Origin: an uncultured Sphingomonas sp.
GTDB taxonomy: Bacteria; Pseudomonadota; Alphaproteobacteria; Sphingomonadales; Sphingomonadaceae
Direction of reading: 5' to 3'
Assembly (NCBI RefSeq): GCF_913777625.1
Contig: NZ_CAJYTI010000003.1
Span: 62,001-126,000, forward strand
Length of the DNA: 64,000 bases
The notes under the pieces were generated by a model. That model made no database searches and was not told where the DNA came from. It saw only the letters and a list, made by a program, of their open reading frames with translations. Below are positions 18,032 through 26,817 of this stretch, piece after piece; position 1 is the stretch's first letter; each line of letters begins with the position of its first letter. Both the position numbers and the translations under genes were made by a program.

Positions 18032-18139
18032 AGCCCCTCCCCTTCAGGGGAGGGGTTGCGGGTTGGGCTGTGTCTCGCAGAGCCCAACAGGCGTTCTGGA
18101 ATCCCTCCACCCCAACCCCTCCTCCAAGGAGGAGGGGCT
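18032..18139. repeat. 108-bp palindromic repeat element, copy B
   Basis: This copy has the same termini and length as copy A. Its 3' hairpin reads CCTCCTCC-AA-GGAGGAGG, so both arms differ from copy A by matched changes that keep the stem paired. It also lies between two convergent genes (dehydrogenase and flavin oxidoreductase). Confidence 0.85.
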
Positions 18140-18151
18140 AAAAAGTGTCCA

Positions 18152-19555
18152 TCAATCCCCGGTCAGGATCCGATCGACCAGCTGCTTCACCGTCGGCACG
18201 AACCCGTTCGAATAGAAGGGATCGCGCTTGAAGTTGTACGCGGCGTGCCCCGCGAACATCAGGTTCTGGTCGGTATCGCCGCCATGGGCGATGTCCTGCA
18301 GCGTCTTTTGAATGCAGAAGCTGCGCGGATCGGCCAGGCGACCGGTCGAGTTGGTCTCCGTATCCGCCCAGGACGAGAACTGGCACTGGCTGAGGCAGCC
18401 CATGCAGTCGGCCTGGTCCTTGCGGATGATCTGCTGGTCCTCGCTCGTCACGAACACCAGCGTGTTGTCCGGCGTCTTGAGCGCGCTGGTGAAGCCGAGG
18501 CCATACCATTCGCGTGCGCGCAGCAGATCGTTGCGCGTCACCCAGAAATTCTTGCCCTTCACCCCCACGTCGAGCTGGAAGGTGTGATCCCCCGCCGCCT
18601 CGGTCGAATAGGGGATCTGGCGCTCGCTGCGCGCTTCCAGGTGGCGGAGGAACGGGTTGCGCACCGCGCTGGAATAGAAGCCGGTCGGCGAGAAGCGGTG
18701 CAGCAGCACATCGCCTTCCTCGATCTCCATCAGCTTGGCCTTCCACCCCTCGGGGATCGGGCTTTCCTGCGTCAGCAGCGGCCGGGTGCCGAACTGGAAG
18801 GCGATCGCGCCCAGCTCGGGATTGTCGATCCAGTCGTTCCAGTCGCGCAGGTACCAGACGCCGCCGGCCATCACGATCGGCACGCTGTCCGGCAGGCCGC
18901 CTTCGCGCATCACATCGCGCAGCGCCTTGACGCGCGGATAGGGATCCTGCGGGGCGCGCGGGTCCTCGGCATTGGACAGGCCGTTATGGCCGCCGGCGAG
19001 CCAGGGGTCCTCATAGACCACCGCTGCCAGCCATTCCTGCGCCTTCGAATATGCCCGCTTCCACAGCGCGCGGAAGGCGCGGCCGGAACTGACGATCGGC
19101 AGGTAGCTCACCTCGTGGTGCGCGGCGATCTCGCTCAGCTTGTAGGGCATGCCGGCGCCGCAGGTGACACCGGCCACCATGCCCTTGGTGCGCTCCAGCA
19201 CGCCCTGCAGCACGCGCTGCGCGCCGCCCATTTCCCAGAGCACGTTGATGTTGATCGCGCCCTTGCCGCCGGCGATCTCGAAGGCGCGCTTTACCTGCTG
19301 GACGGCGCCTTCGATCGCGTACTGGATCAGCTCTTCATGACGCTCGCGGCGCGTGAGGGCACGGTAGATCTGCGGAATGATCTTGCCATCCGCGTCATAG
19401 CTGTCGGCGTTGACCGCGCTGACCGTGCCGATGCCGCCGGCGGCGGCCCAGGCCCCCGCGCTCGCATGGTTGGTCGCTGCGACGCCCTTCCCACCCTCGA
19501 CCAGCGGCCATACTTCACGACCGTTGTAGTTGATGGGCGAAAGACCCTTGAACAC
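18152..19555 (-). CDS. NAD(P)H-dependent flavin oxidoreductase / nitronate monooxygenase-like, with C-terminal Cys cluster
   Basis: This 467-residue TIM-barrel flavoprotein resembles 2-nitropropane dioxygenase-type proteins, with the ATNHASAGAWAAAGGIGT N-terminal motif and phosphate-binding segments GVTCGAGMP and VMAGGVWYL. It is longer than simple nitronate monooxygenases. Near the C-terminus four cysteines (384, 387, 391 and 414) form a C-x2-C-x3-C-x22-C pattern that could hold an iron-sulphur cluster. The GTG at 19555 is preceded by GGAGG and starts directly at the barrel; a start at 19684 would add 43 unlikely residues. The physiological substrate is unknown. Confidence 0.85.
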   Translation of the reverse strand: MFKGLSPINYNGREVWPLVEGGKGVAATNHASAGAWAAAGGIGTVSAVNADSYDADGKIIPQIYRALTRRERHEELIQYAIEGAVQQVKRAFEIAGGKGAININVLWEMGGAQRVLQGVLERTKGMVAGVTCGAGMPYKLSEIAAHHEVSYLPIVSSGRAFRALWKRAYSKAQEWLAAVVYEDPWLAGGHNGLSNAEDPRAPQDPYPRVKALRDVMREGGLPDSVPIVMAGGVWYLRDWNDWIDNPELGAIAFQFGTRPLLTQESPIPEGWKAKLMEIEEGDVLLHRFSPTGFYSSAVRNPFLRHLEARSERQIPYSTEAAGDHTFQLDVGVKGKNFWVTRNDLLRAREWYGLGFTSALKTPDNTLVFVTSEDQQIIRKDQADCMGCLSQCQFSSWADTETNSTGRLADPRSFCIQKTLQDIAHGGDTDQNLMFAGHAAYNFKRDPFYSNGFVPTVKQLVDRILTGD

Positions 19556-19634
19556 ATTGCCTCCACAAAAATTGCCGCGCGACGCTAGCCGGATCGGCCG
19601 CAACAAGCGAGTAACAAATGGTACCGGCGCGGTC

Positions 19635-20768
19635 TCAGCCCAGCACGCCCGGCCGACCCATCGCCTGGGCGTAGAGCCGCGCATAGGCCGCGACCATCTC
19701 GGCCTCGTCGTACAACGCGACAGCGCGCAGGCGGTTCGCCTCGCCTACCCGCTTCCGCTCGTCGGGATATTGCGCGAGCAGATCCAGCCGATCCCGCAGC
19801 GACACCTCGGTCCTGTCAGCCGAGAGATATCGCCGATTGGGCTCTGATACCATCGCCGCAATATCCCCTACCTGGGGAGCTATTACGGGAAGCCCGGCGG
19901 CCATCGCCTCCAGGACGGAAACCGGCGCCTGCTCGCTCTTCGACGAGAGCGCGAACAGGTCGAACAGCCCCAGATAGCGATGCGGATTGGCGACGAAGCC
20001 GGGCAGGAATACCTGGTCCTCCACCGCCATCGCCTCGGCCTGATCGAGGATCGCCTGGCGTTCGGGCCCCTCGCCCAGGATCACAAGCTTGAAGCGCGAG
20101 GACATGCCGGCGACGGCGCGGACCAGCATCGGCAGGTCCTTGACCGGCCGGAGGCCTGCCAGACAGCCGATGAACACCTCGCCCTTCCGACGCTTCTCCA
20201 GCATCGGCAGGAGCGAAGGATCGATCTGGCCGGTGTAACGGGCCGTCGGCACGCCGTTGGCGATCCGCACCAGCCGCTCGGCCGGCTGCTTCCAGAACTT
20301 GGTCGCGACCTGTTCGAGCTTTTCCGAGGGCACCACCAGCGCGTTCGCGGCCGGCAGCGCCATGCGGCGATACATGTTGCGGACGGTGCTCAGCTTCTCC
20401 GCCTCGTCGGCGTTGAACCCGTCCTCGTGATGGATGATCGGCGGCAGGCCCTTGCCGAACACCCGCGCTGCCATCACCCCGTCGATCGCCCCCCAGTTAT
20501 AGGTGAGCACCAGGTCGAACCGCCGCATGAACCGCGCGATCTGCTCGTAGCGCTTGACCGAAGGCTTGCCGGTGAGCGGCGGCGGATCAAGCGCGATCTC
20601 GTACTTGATGCCGCGGTCGATCGCCTCGCGGGCGCCGAGCTGGTCGGGCATCGCCGAGACGATGGTGTGCCGCGCGCGGTCGCCGAACGCGTTCATCAGC
20701 TGCACTGCCCGCGCTTCCTTGCCGCCGAGCGCGAAGGTGGAATGTAGATGGAGGATGTGGATCGACAT
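19635..20768 (-). CDS. Glycosyltransferase family 4
   Basis: This 377-residue GT-B fold enzyme has an N-terminal acceptor domain opening with HLHSTFALGGKE and a C-terminal donor domain with the conserved E-x7-E motif in SEQAPVSVLEAMAAGLPV. GT4 enzymes transfer sugars from nucleotide donors, typically to lipid carriers, lipopolysaccharide or exopolysaccharide. No polysaccharide cluster surrounds it, so the product is unknown. It lies upstream of the flavin oxidoreductase and 12 bases downstream of the hydrolase gene on the same strand, suggesting a three-gene transcript. Confidence 0.9.
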   Translation of the reverse strand: MSIHILHLHSTFALGGKEARAVQLMNAFGDRARHTIVSAMPDQLGAREAIDRGIKYEIALDPPPLTGKPSVKRYEQIARFMRRFDLVLTYNWGAIDGVMAARVFGKGLPPIIHHEDGFNADEAEKLSTVRNMYRRMALPAANALVVPSEKLEQVATKFWKQPAERLVRIANGVPTARYTGQIDPSLLPMLEKRRKGEVFIGCLAGLRPVKDLPMLVRAVAGMSSRFKLVILGEGPERQAILDQAEAMAVEDQVFLPGFVANPHRYLGLFDLFALSSKSEQAPVSVLEAMAAGLPVIAPQVGDIAAMVSEPNRRYLSADRTEVSLRDRLDLLAQYPDERKRVGEANRLRAVALYDEAEMVAAYARLYAQAMGRPGVLG

Positions 20769-20780
20769 GGGGGCCGGGGT

Positions 20781-21665
20781 TTAGCGGGGGTTTGCGGCCA
20801 CCGCTACCTTCGCCAGCAGCCGCTCGATCCCCGCCACTGCCGCCGGCTCGTCGAGCGTTGGGGCATGACCTACCCGCTCGACCGTTACCAGCTCCGCCCC
20901 CGGCACCCGCGCGACCATCTTCTCGGCGGTCTCGGCGCGCAGGATGTCCGAGCGTTCGCCGCGCACCACGAGCAGCGGGCGGCCGGCGAGCGCATCAATC
21001 GTCGGCCACATGTCAGGGCCTGCCTCATTGCCGGGCACGCGGAACGGCTCGGCGATCTTCATGTCATAGTCGAGCACGATGCGGCCCTGGCTGTTCACCC
21101 GGTGGAGCCGCTTGGCCATCGCCAGCCAGTCCTCGATCGCATAGTCGGGATAGACGTCCGCATTGGCCTCGGCGACGCCGCGCGCCGCATGCATCCAGGT
21201 CGGATACCAGACCTGCTTGCCGACATATGTGCGGATCCGCGCCAGTCCTGCCGGGTTCAGCTCCGGGCCGACATCGTTCAGCACCGCGCCGGCCAGCTTG
21301 CCGCCGTCGGTCGCCGCGAGCAGCATCGTCACGATGCCGCCGAGCGAGGTGCCCACCGCCACGAACTTGTCGATCTTGAGCTCGGCTAGAAGCGCCTCGA
21401 CGTCCTGCAGATAGGTGAGCGGCACATAGCTCATCGGGTCCTTGGCATAGGCGCTCTCGCCGCGCCCGCGGAACTCGACGCACAGCACCCGCCATTCGCC
21501 CGAAAACCGCACGGCCAGATCGGCGAAGTCGCGGGCGTTGCGGGTCAGGCCGGGGAAGCAGATCAAAGGCGGGCGGTCGGCGCGGCCCGGATAGTCGCGG
21601 TAATGCAGCCGCAGGCCGTCTTTCGACCACCAAACGCCATCGGAGTAGTTGCGCCGAGCATCCAT
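20781..21665 (-). CDS. Alpha/beta hydrolase
   Basis: This 294-residue protein has the complete catalytic triad of the fold: Ser107 in the GTSLGG elbow, Asp in ERSDILRAE, and His in VGHAPTLDEP. The oxyanion region appears as CFPGLTRNARDF. Such enzymes cleave esters, lactones or C-C bonds; the substrate is unknown. The ATG at 21665 is only 18 bases from the divergent selo start at 21684, so the two genes' promoters must overlap or lie inside each other's coding region. The frame stays open far upstream, but that part lies antisense to selO and is not coding. Confidence 0.9.
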   Translation of the reverse strand: MDARRNYSDGVWWSKDGLRLHYRDYPGRADRPPLICFPGLTRNARDFADLAVRFSGEWRVLCVEFRGRGESAYAKDPMSYVPLTYLQDVEALLAELKIDKFVAVGTSLGGIVTMLLAATDGGKLAGAVLNDVGPELNPAGLARIRTYVGKQVWYPTWMHAARGVAEANADVYPDYAIEDWLAMAKRLHRVNSQGRIVLDYDMKIAEPFRVPGNEAGPDMWPTIDALAGRPLLVVRGERSDILRAETAEKMVARVPGAELVTVERVGHAPTLDEPAAVAGIERLLAKVAVAANPR

Positions 21666-21683
21666 CGCGCCCCATATCGCCGC

Positions 21684-23033
21684 ATGGCCTTCGCTCCGCA
21701 ACAGGCGATCCTCGAACTCGGGGATGGCTTCTACGATCCGGTGACCCCGGCGACCTTCCCGCAGACTATCCTGCGCTATCGCAACGACCGCGCGGCGGCG
21801 AGCGTGGGGCTCGAAGGACTGAGCGATGCCGAATGGCTCGCCCATTTCGGCCGGTTCGAGCCCCTGCCGGGCAGCCTGCCCCAGCCGCTGGCGCTGCGCT
21901 ATCACGGCCACCAGTTCCGCGTGTACAATCCCGAGATCGGCGACGGCCGCGGCTTCCTGTTCGCGCAGATGACCGACACTGCCGGGCGGCTGATGGACCT
22001 CGGCACGAAGGGATCGGGCCAGACCCCCTATAGCCGCTTCGGCGACGGGCGGCTGACGCTGAAGGGCGGCGTGCGCGAGATCCTCGCGACCGAGATGCTG
22101 GAAGCGCTCGGCGTCGAGACCAGCCGCACCTTCTCGCTGATCGAGACCGGCGAATCGCTCCATCGCGGCGACGAGCCCTCGCCCACCCGTTCGTCGGTGC
22201 TGGTGCGGCTCAACCATGGCCATATCCGCATCGGCGTGTTCCAGCGCCTTGCCTATTTCCAGGACGAGGGAGGGCTGCGAAAACTCACCGGCTACGTCCT
22301 TCGCCACTATTTCGGGGAGCCGGATGGCCCGGATGCCCCGCAGCGGCTGCTCGCCCATGTCGTCCAGCGCACTGCGCGGCTCGCCGGCCAGTTCATGGCG
22401 GCGGGGTTCGTGCATGGCGTGCTCAACAGCGACAATATCAACGTGACCGGGGAGAGCTTCGACTACGGCCCCTGGCGCTTCGCCCCGAGCTGGGCGCCGC
22501 ACTTCATCGCCGCCTATTTCGATCATCAGGGACTCTACGCCTTCGGCCGCCAGCCCGAGGCGATCTACTGGGACGTGATGCAGCTCGCCATCTCGCTGCG
22601 CCTGATCGCCGAGGAGGCGCCGCTGATCGAGGCGCTGGAGGGCTTCGCTCCCGCCTATCAGCGAGAGGAGGCCAGGGCGATCCTGTGGCGCCTGGGCGTC
22701 CAGCCGCGCGATGCGGCAAGCGACCGGGCACTCACCGAAGCGCTGGAAAAGGCGCTGCACCAGAGCGGCGCGCCGCTCGATCTTTTCTGTTTCGATGCCT
22801 TCGGGGGGCAGTTGCCCGACCACTATGGCGCCGAATTCGACGCGGTCCGCGGTCACCTCGCAAACTATCGGCCGCGCAAATCCCGGGATCACCCCTACTG
22901 GCGCGGCGCCCCCTGCGGGATGCACATCGACGTCGTCGAATCGCTCTGGTCCGCCATTGCCGATCGCGACGACTGGGCGCCGCTCACCGCCAAGATTACG
23001 GCCATTCGGGCAATGGGCGAGGCTCTGGCCTAG
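21684..23033 (+). CDS. selO: SelO family protein adenylyltransferase (AMPylase)
   Basis: This 449-residue pseudokinase-fold protein transfers AMP from ATP to Ser/Thr/Tyr of target proteins in redox control. Family hallmarks are visible: HGHQFRVYNPEIGDGRG, KGSGQTPYSRFGDGR, VREILATEM, NSDNINVTGESFDYGPW and DHQGLYAFGRQP. The length is a little short compared with the roughly 480 residues of enterobacterial SelO. It is divergent from the hydrolase and is followed by astD 61 bases downstream. Confidence 0.95.
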   Translation: MAFAPQQAILELGDGFYDPVTPATFPQTILRYRNDRAAASVGLEGLSDAEWLAHFGRFEPLPGSLPQPLALRYHGHQFRVYNPEIGDGRGFLFAQMTDTAGRLMDLGTKGSGQTPYSRFGDGRLTLKGGVREILATEMLEALGVETSRTFSLIETGESLHRGDEPSPTRSSVLVRLNHGHIRIGVFQRLAYFQDEGGLRKLTGYVLRHYFGEPDGPDAPQRLLAHVVQRTARLAGQFMAAGFVHGVLNSDNINVTGESFDYGPWRFAPSWAPHFIAAYFDHQGLYAFGRQPEAIYWDVMQLAISLRLIAEEAPLIEALEGFAPAYQREEARAILWRLGVQPRDAASDRALTEALEKALHQSGAPLDLFCFDAFGGQLPDHYGAEFDAVRGHLANYRPRKSRDHPYWRGAPCGMHIDVVESLWSAIADRDDWAPLTAKITAIRAMGEALA

Positions 23034-23094
23034 CGCTCAGAAATCGGGCAAGAGCGGACATAACGGGGCAACGAAGCAACAAAATAGAAGGCCC

Positions 23095-24510
23095 ATGCCG
23101 GACCAGGAACTCCTTTCGACCGAGCCCGCAACGGGCGCCGTACTCTGGCGTCATGCGATCGGGGATGCCGATGCCGAAGTAGCGATCGCCCGTGCCAGTT
23201 GGGCGCAGTGGGCCGCCAGGCCGCTTGCGGTGCGGATCGAGGCGCTGCGTCGCTTCGCCAACGTCGTGCGCCAAAAGGCCGATGCCTTTACCGACCTGAT
23301 CGCGCGCGAGACCGGCAAGCCGCTCTGGGAAGCGCGCACCGAGGTCGAAACGGTGATCGCCAAGGTCGATATCTCGGTCACCAGCTATTCGGAGCGCACC
23401 GGCCAGCGCCGGATCGAGGCACCGATGAACACGCGCCTCGCGCTCCGGCACAAGCCGCACGGCGTGCTGGCGGTGCTGGGCCCGTACAACTTTCCGGCGC
23501 ACCTGCCCAACGGCCATATCGTGCCCGCGCTGCTGGCCGGCAATGCGGTGGTGTTCAAGCCCTCCGAGAAGACGCCGGCCAGCGGCGCCTTCCTCGTCGA
23601 GTGCTACCGCGCCGCCGGCATTCCGGAGGGCTGTGTCCGCCTTCTGATCGGCGGGCCCGACCAGGGCAAGGCGCTGGCAAGCCATCCGGACATTGACGGC
23701 CTGCTGTTCACAGGGTCGGCGAACACCGGCATCGCGCTTAACCGCCAGTTCGCCGCGCGGCCCGAAAAGATCCTCGCGCTCGAAATGGGCGGCAACAATC
23801 CCATCGTGGTGTGGAACGCGCCCGATATCTATTCCGCCGCGGTGCTGGTGGTGCAGTCCGCCTTCACCAGCGCCGGCCAGCGCTGCACCGCCGCGCGCCG
23901 GCTGATCGTCGACCAGAAGCTGTTCGATCCGCTGATGGAGGAACTCAACAAGCTGATCGGCCGGCTGATCATCGGCGAGCCGCACGCCGATCCCCAGCCC
24001 TTCATGGGCCCGGTGATCGACAACAACACCGCCGACATGCTCACCGAGAGCTTCCTTGCGCTCTCCACCATGGGCGGGCGACCGCTGCGCCACATGGAGC
24101 GGCCGATCGAGAACAGGCCCTTCCTCACCCCCGGCGTGGTCGACATGACCGAGGCGCGCGAGAAGGTGGATGTCGAACTGTTCGGCCCGGTGCTCCAGGT
24201 GTTCCGCAAGACCAGCTTCGAAGAGGCGATCGCCGAGGCGAACGACACCCGCTATGGCCTGTCCGCCAGTCTGGTGAGCCAGGATCCCAAGCTCTACGAC
24301 CAGTTCTGGGCGAATATCCGCGCCGGCATCGTCAACTGGAACAAGCCGACCAACGGCGCCTCTTCGGCGGCACCGTTCGGCGGCGTGGGCTGGTCGGGCA
24401 ATCATCGGCCGAGCGCCTATTATGCCGCGGACTATTGCGCCTATCCGGTCGTTTCCTCGGAATCCGAGCAGGCACGCGCCGCCATGGGGGTGGGGTTGCG
24501 CGACGCCTGA
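23095..24510 (+). CDS. astD: Succinylglutamate-semialdehyde dehydrogenase
   Basis: This 471-residue aldehyde dehydrogenase has the AstD-type motif GPYNFPAHLPNGHIVPALL, the catalytic Cys264 in SAGQRCTAARR and general base Glu230 in LEMGGNNP. AstD oxidises N-succinylglutamate semialdehyde in the arginine succinyltransferase pathway. No other ast gene is in the window, so a different aldehyde substrate is possible in vivo. It follows selO on the same strand. Confidence 0.9.
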   Translation: MPDQELLSTEPATGAVLWRHAIGDADAEVAIARASWAQWAARPLAVRIEALRRFANVVRQKADAFTDLIARETGKPLWEARTEVETVIAKVDISVTSYSERTGQRRIEAPMNTRLALRHKPHGVLAVLGPYNFPAHLPNGHIVPALLAGNAVVFKPSEKTPASGAFLVECYRAAGIPEGCVRLLIGGPDQGKALASHPDIDGLLFTGSANTGIALNRQFAARPEKILALEMGGNNPIVVWNAPDIYSAAVLVVQSAFTSAGQRCTAARRLIVDQKLFDPLMEELNKLIGRLIIGEPHADPQPFMGPVIDNNTADMLTESFLALSTMGGRPLRHMERPIENRPFLTPGVVDMTEAREKVDVELFGPVLQVFRKTSFEEAIAEANDTRYGLSASLVSQDPKLYDQFWANIRAGIVNWNKPTNGASSAAPFGGVGWSGNHRPSAYYAADYCAYPVVSSESEQARAAMGVGLRDA

Positions 24511-24595
24511 GCATTAGGTGTTTCGAAACCCTCTCGCTTAACCGGCGCTTCAGTCGCGCCCCGGCATGGTTCCCGCCTTCGGACGGGACAACAAT

Positions 24596-25537
24596 ATGGA
24601 TTCGGGGCATACGTCCGCGACGATTTTCAGCCTGACGCACGATCTGCCGTCCCCCCGGCTGCCGGGGGCGGAGGCAGCGGACGGCCTCGATACGGCGCGT
24701 CTCGCGCTGAACGGCCAGACGCTCGCGTGCGGCATCCGCTGGATCGGGCGGGCCGGAGCGCGGCTGCGCGTCGAGGGCGAACTGGCCGAGCAGGTGCCGG
24801 CGCAGTTGCAGGTCGCCGGCGCGCCGCCGCTGATCGGTCGCACGCTCTGGTCCGATGGCGCCGAAGCCGGGCTGTTGTTCGACGCGCCGGTCGACATCCT
24901 GGGTCTGGTCGCGCGCAACCTCGCACGCGCCAGCGCCGAACGTCGCCGCCTGCCCCGCATCGAACTGCGCCAGACCGTCGGCATCCACCGCGGGGCCGAC
25001 GTGGAGCAGGTTCGCACCCGCGACATTTCGCAAGGCGGCGTCGGCGTCGAAGCGCGGTCGCTCGCCCCGGGCGAGGCCGTGCAGCTCACCTTCGACGGGC
25101 TGCGTCCGCTGGAGGGCTGCGTTCGCTGGGTCTCGGGCGAAACCGCCGGCATCGTCTTCGCCGAGGAACTGGGCTGGCAGATCCTTTTTCCCTGGCTGCG
25201 CGAGATCCAGCAAGCTCCGCCTGCCGCGCCTGGCGGCCCCGAGCCCGATGGCCTGCTGCAGGACAAGCTGGCGCTGCGGCTCGACTTGCCCGGCCGCGTT
25301 CGCGAAGGCGCACGCTGGTGGAACTGCCGCATCCATGCGCTTACCGCCCAGCAGGTGGAGTTCGAGGCGCGGCAGAGCTTCCCGCCCGGCACCGGTGTGT
25401 GGGTGGCATTGCCCGAAATCGGCGGTGGCCCGGTGCGCGTGCTCACCGCGCGCAACGGCCGTACCCTGGGCGAATTCCGCATGCCGCTCCGCGATACCGA
25501 CCTTCGGACCCTCACCGCCAGCCGACGCGCCGGCTGA
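24596..25537 (+). CDS. PilZ-domain protein, probably with flanking degenerate PilZ-like domains
   Basis: This 313-residue protein has a central PilZ domain with an intact cyclic di-GMP signature: the RRRLPR box at residues 116-121 and DISQGG at 143-148. The N-terminal part (about 35-105) and C-terminal part (about 220-305) show similar beta-barrel-like patterns without the binding motifs, so it may be a triple PilZ-like protein. It has no membrane segment or enzyme domain, which suggests it passes the cyclic di-GMP signal by binding partners. The ATG at 24596 follows a GACGGGA site. It precedes moeA by 41 bases. Confidence 0.85.
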   Translation: MDSGHTSATIFSLTHDLPSPRLPGAEAADGLDTARLALNGQTLACGIRWIGRAGARLRVEGELAEQVPAQLQVAGAPPLIGRTLWSDGAEAGLLFDAPVDILGLVARNLARASAERRRLPRIELRQTVGIHRGADVEQVRTRDISQGGVGVEARSLAPGEAVQLTFDGLRPLEGCVRWVSGETAGIVFAEELGWQILFPWLREIQQAPPAAPGGPEPDGLLQDKLALRLDLPGRVREGARWWNCRIHALTAQQVEFEARQSFPPGTGVWVALPEIGGGPVRVLTARNGRTLGEFRMPLRDTDLRTLTASRRAG

Positions 25538-25578
25538 ACCCGCTTGCATCGGCGCCCCCGTCAGCCCAAGCGGGGGAG

Positions 25579-26760
25579 ATGGCGCTCCTTCCCATTGCCG
25601 AGGCACAGGCGCGATTGCTCGCGCTCGCCGGCCCTACACCGATCGAGCTTGTCCCGCTGGCCCAAGCCGTCGGTCGCTGGGCCGCCGCGCCGGTGGTCGC
25701 GCGGCGTAGCCAGCCGGACCAGGATCTCTCGGCGATGGACGGGTATGCGATCCGCTTCGCCGACCTGCCCGGCCCCTGGCGGGTGATCGGGGAAAGCGCT
25801 GCCGGCGCCGTCGTTGCTGGGGCGGTAGGCGCGGGCGACGCGGTGCGCATCTTCACCGGCGCACCGATCCCGGCCGGGGCCGACACCGTACTGATCCAGG
25901 AGGAAGCCGCACGCGACGGCGCGGCGCTGCAGCTCGCCGGCGAGGGGCCCGGGCACGCCGGACGCAACGTCCGCCGGCGCGGCCTCGATTTCGCCGAGGG
26001 CGATACGCTGATCGCCGCCGGCGACCATCTTACGCCCGCGCGGATCGCCGTCGCTGCGATCGCCGGGCACGCCGAACTGCCGGTCCGCCGCAAGGTCCGC
26101 GTGGCGATCGCTGCGACGGGCAACGAGCTGGTGCCGCCCGGCGCGCCGGTCGGCACCGCCCAGTTGCCCGAGTCGAACCGCACGATGCTGGCGGCACAAT
26201 TGCGCGACTCTCCCGTGGAGATCGTCGACCTCGGCATCCTGCCCGACGATCTGGAGACGCTCACCCGCGCCTTCGCCACCGTCGAGGCCGACCTGCTCGT
26301 TACCAGCGGCGGCGCATCGGTGGGGGATCACGATCTGGTACGCCCCGCGCTGGAAGCGGCCGGGGCGACGATCGACTTCTGGCGGATCGCGCTGCGTCCG
26401 GGCAAGCCGATGATGGCCGGCCGGCGCGGCGACATGGTCGTGCTCGGCCTTCCGGGCAATCCGGTATCCGTGTTCGTCACCGCCTTGCTGTTTGCCCGGC
26501 CGCTGATCGCCCACCGCGCCGGTGCCACCGATCCTTTCCCTCGCTGCCGCACCGTCCCACTGGGCGAGCCGCTGCCGGCCAATGGCCCGCGCACCGACTA
26601 TATCCGCGCGGCGCTGATCGACGGCCGCGCTCACGCCGCGGCGATCCAGGACAGTTCGATGCTGCGCACCCTCGCGCGCAGCACCTGCCTGATCGTCCGC
26701 GAACCCCATGCGCCGCCAGCTAAAACCTCCGATCTGGTGGAAATCCTCGACATCGCTTGA
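25579..26760 (+). CDS. moeA: Molybdopterin molybdotransferase
   Basis: This 393-residue enzyme inserts molybdate into adenylylated molybdopterin, the last step of molybdenum cofactor synthesis. The family motifs are visible: DLSAMDGYA, IFTGAPIPAGADTV, the MoCF-type VTSGGASVGDHD and GLPGNPVS. The length is typical. GGGGGAG lies immediately before the ATG. No other cofactor gene is nearby; it stands between the PilZ gene and lexA. Confidence 0.96.
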   Translation: MALLPIAEAQARLLALAGPTPIELVPLAQAVGRWAAAPVVARRSQPDQDLSAMDGYAIRFADLPGPWRVIGESAAGAVVAGAVGAGDAVRIFTGAPIPAGADTVLIQEEAARDGAALQLAGEGPGHAGRNVRRRGLDFAEGDTLIAAGDHLTPARIAVAAIAGHAELPVRRKVRVAIAATGNELVPPGAPVGTAQLPESNRTMLAAQLRDSPVEIVDLGILPDDLETLTRAFATVEADLLVTSGGASVGDHDLVRPALEAAGATIDFWRIALRPGKPMMAGRRGDMVVLGLPGNPVSVFVTALLFARPLIAHRAGATDPFPRCRTVPLGEPLPANGPRTDYIRAALIDGRAHAAAIQDSSMLRTLARSTCLIVREPHAPPAKTSDLVEILDIA

Positions 26761-26785
26761 CAGCCTGCCGGAACATTGCATAAAC

Positions 26786-26800
26786 GTTCCCAGTCTGTTC
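26786..26800. promoter_or_regulatory. SOS box (LexA operator)
   Basis: The sequence GTTC-CCAGTCT-GTTC matches the alphaproteobacterial LexA site GTTC-N7-GTTC exactly and lies 17 bases before the lexA ATG, consistent with autorepression. Confidence 0.88.
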
Positions 26801-26817
26801 TGGACCCGGAGGATTGG

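Noticed and set aside
21666-22925. Upstream extension of the hydrolase frame
   Set aside because: It runs antisense through selO, whose family motifs are unmistakable.
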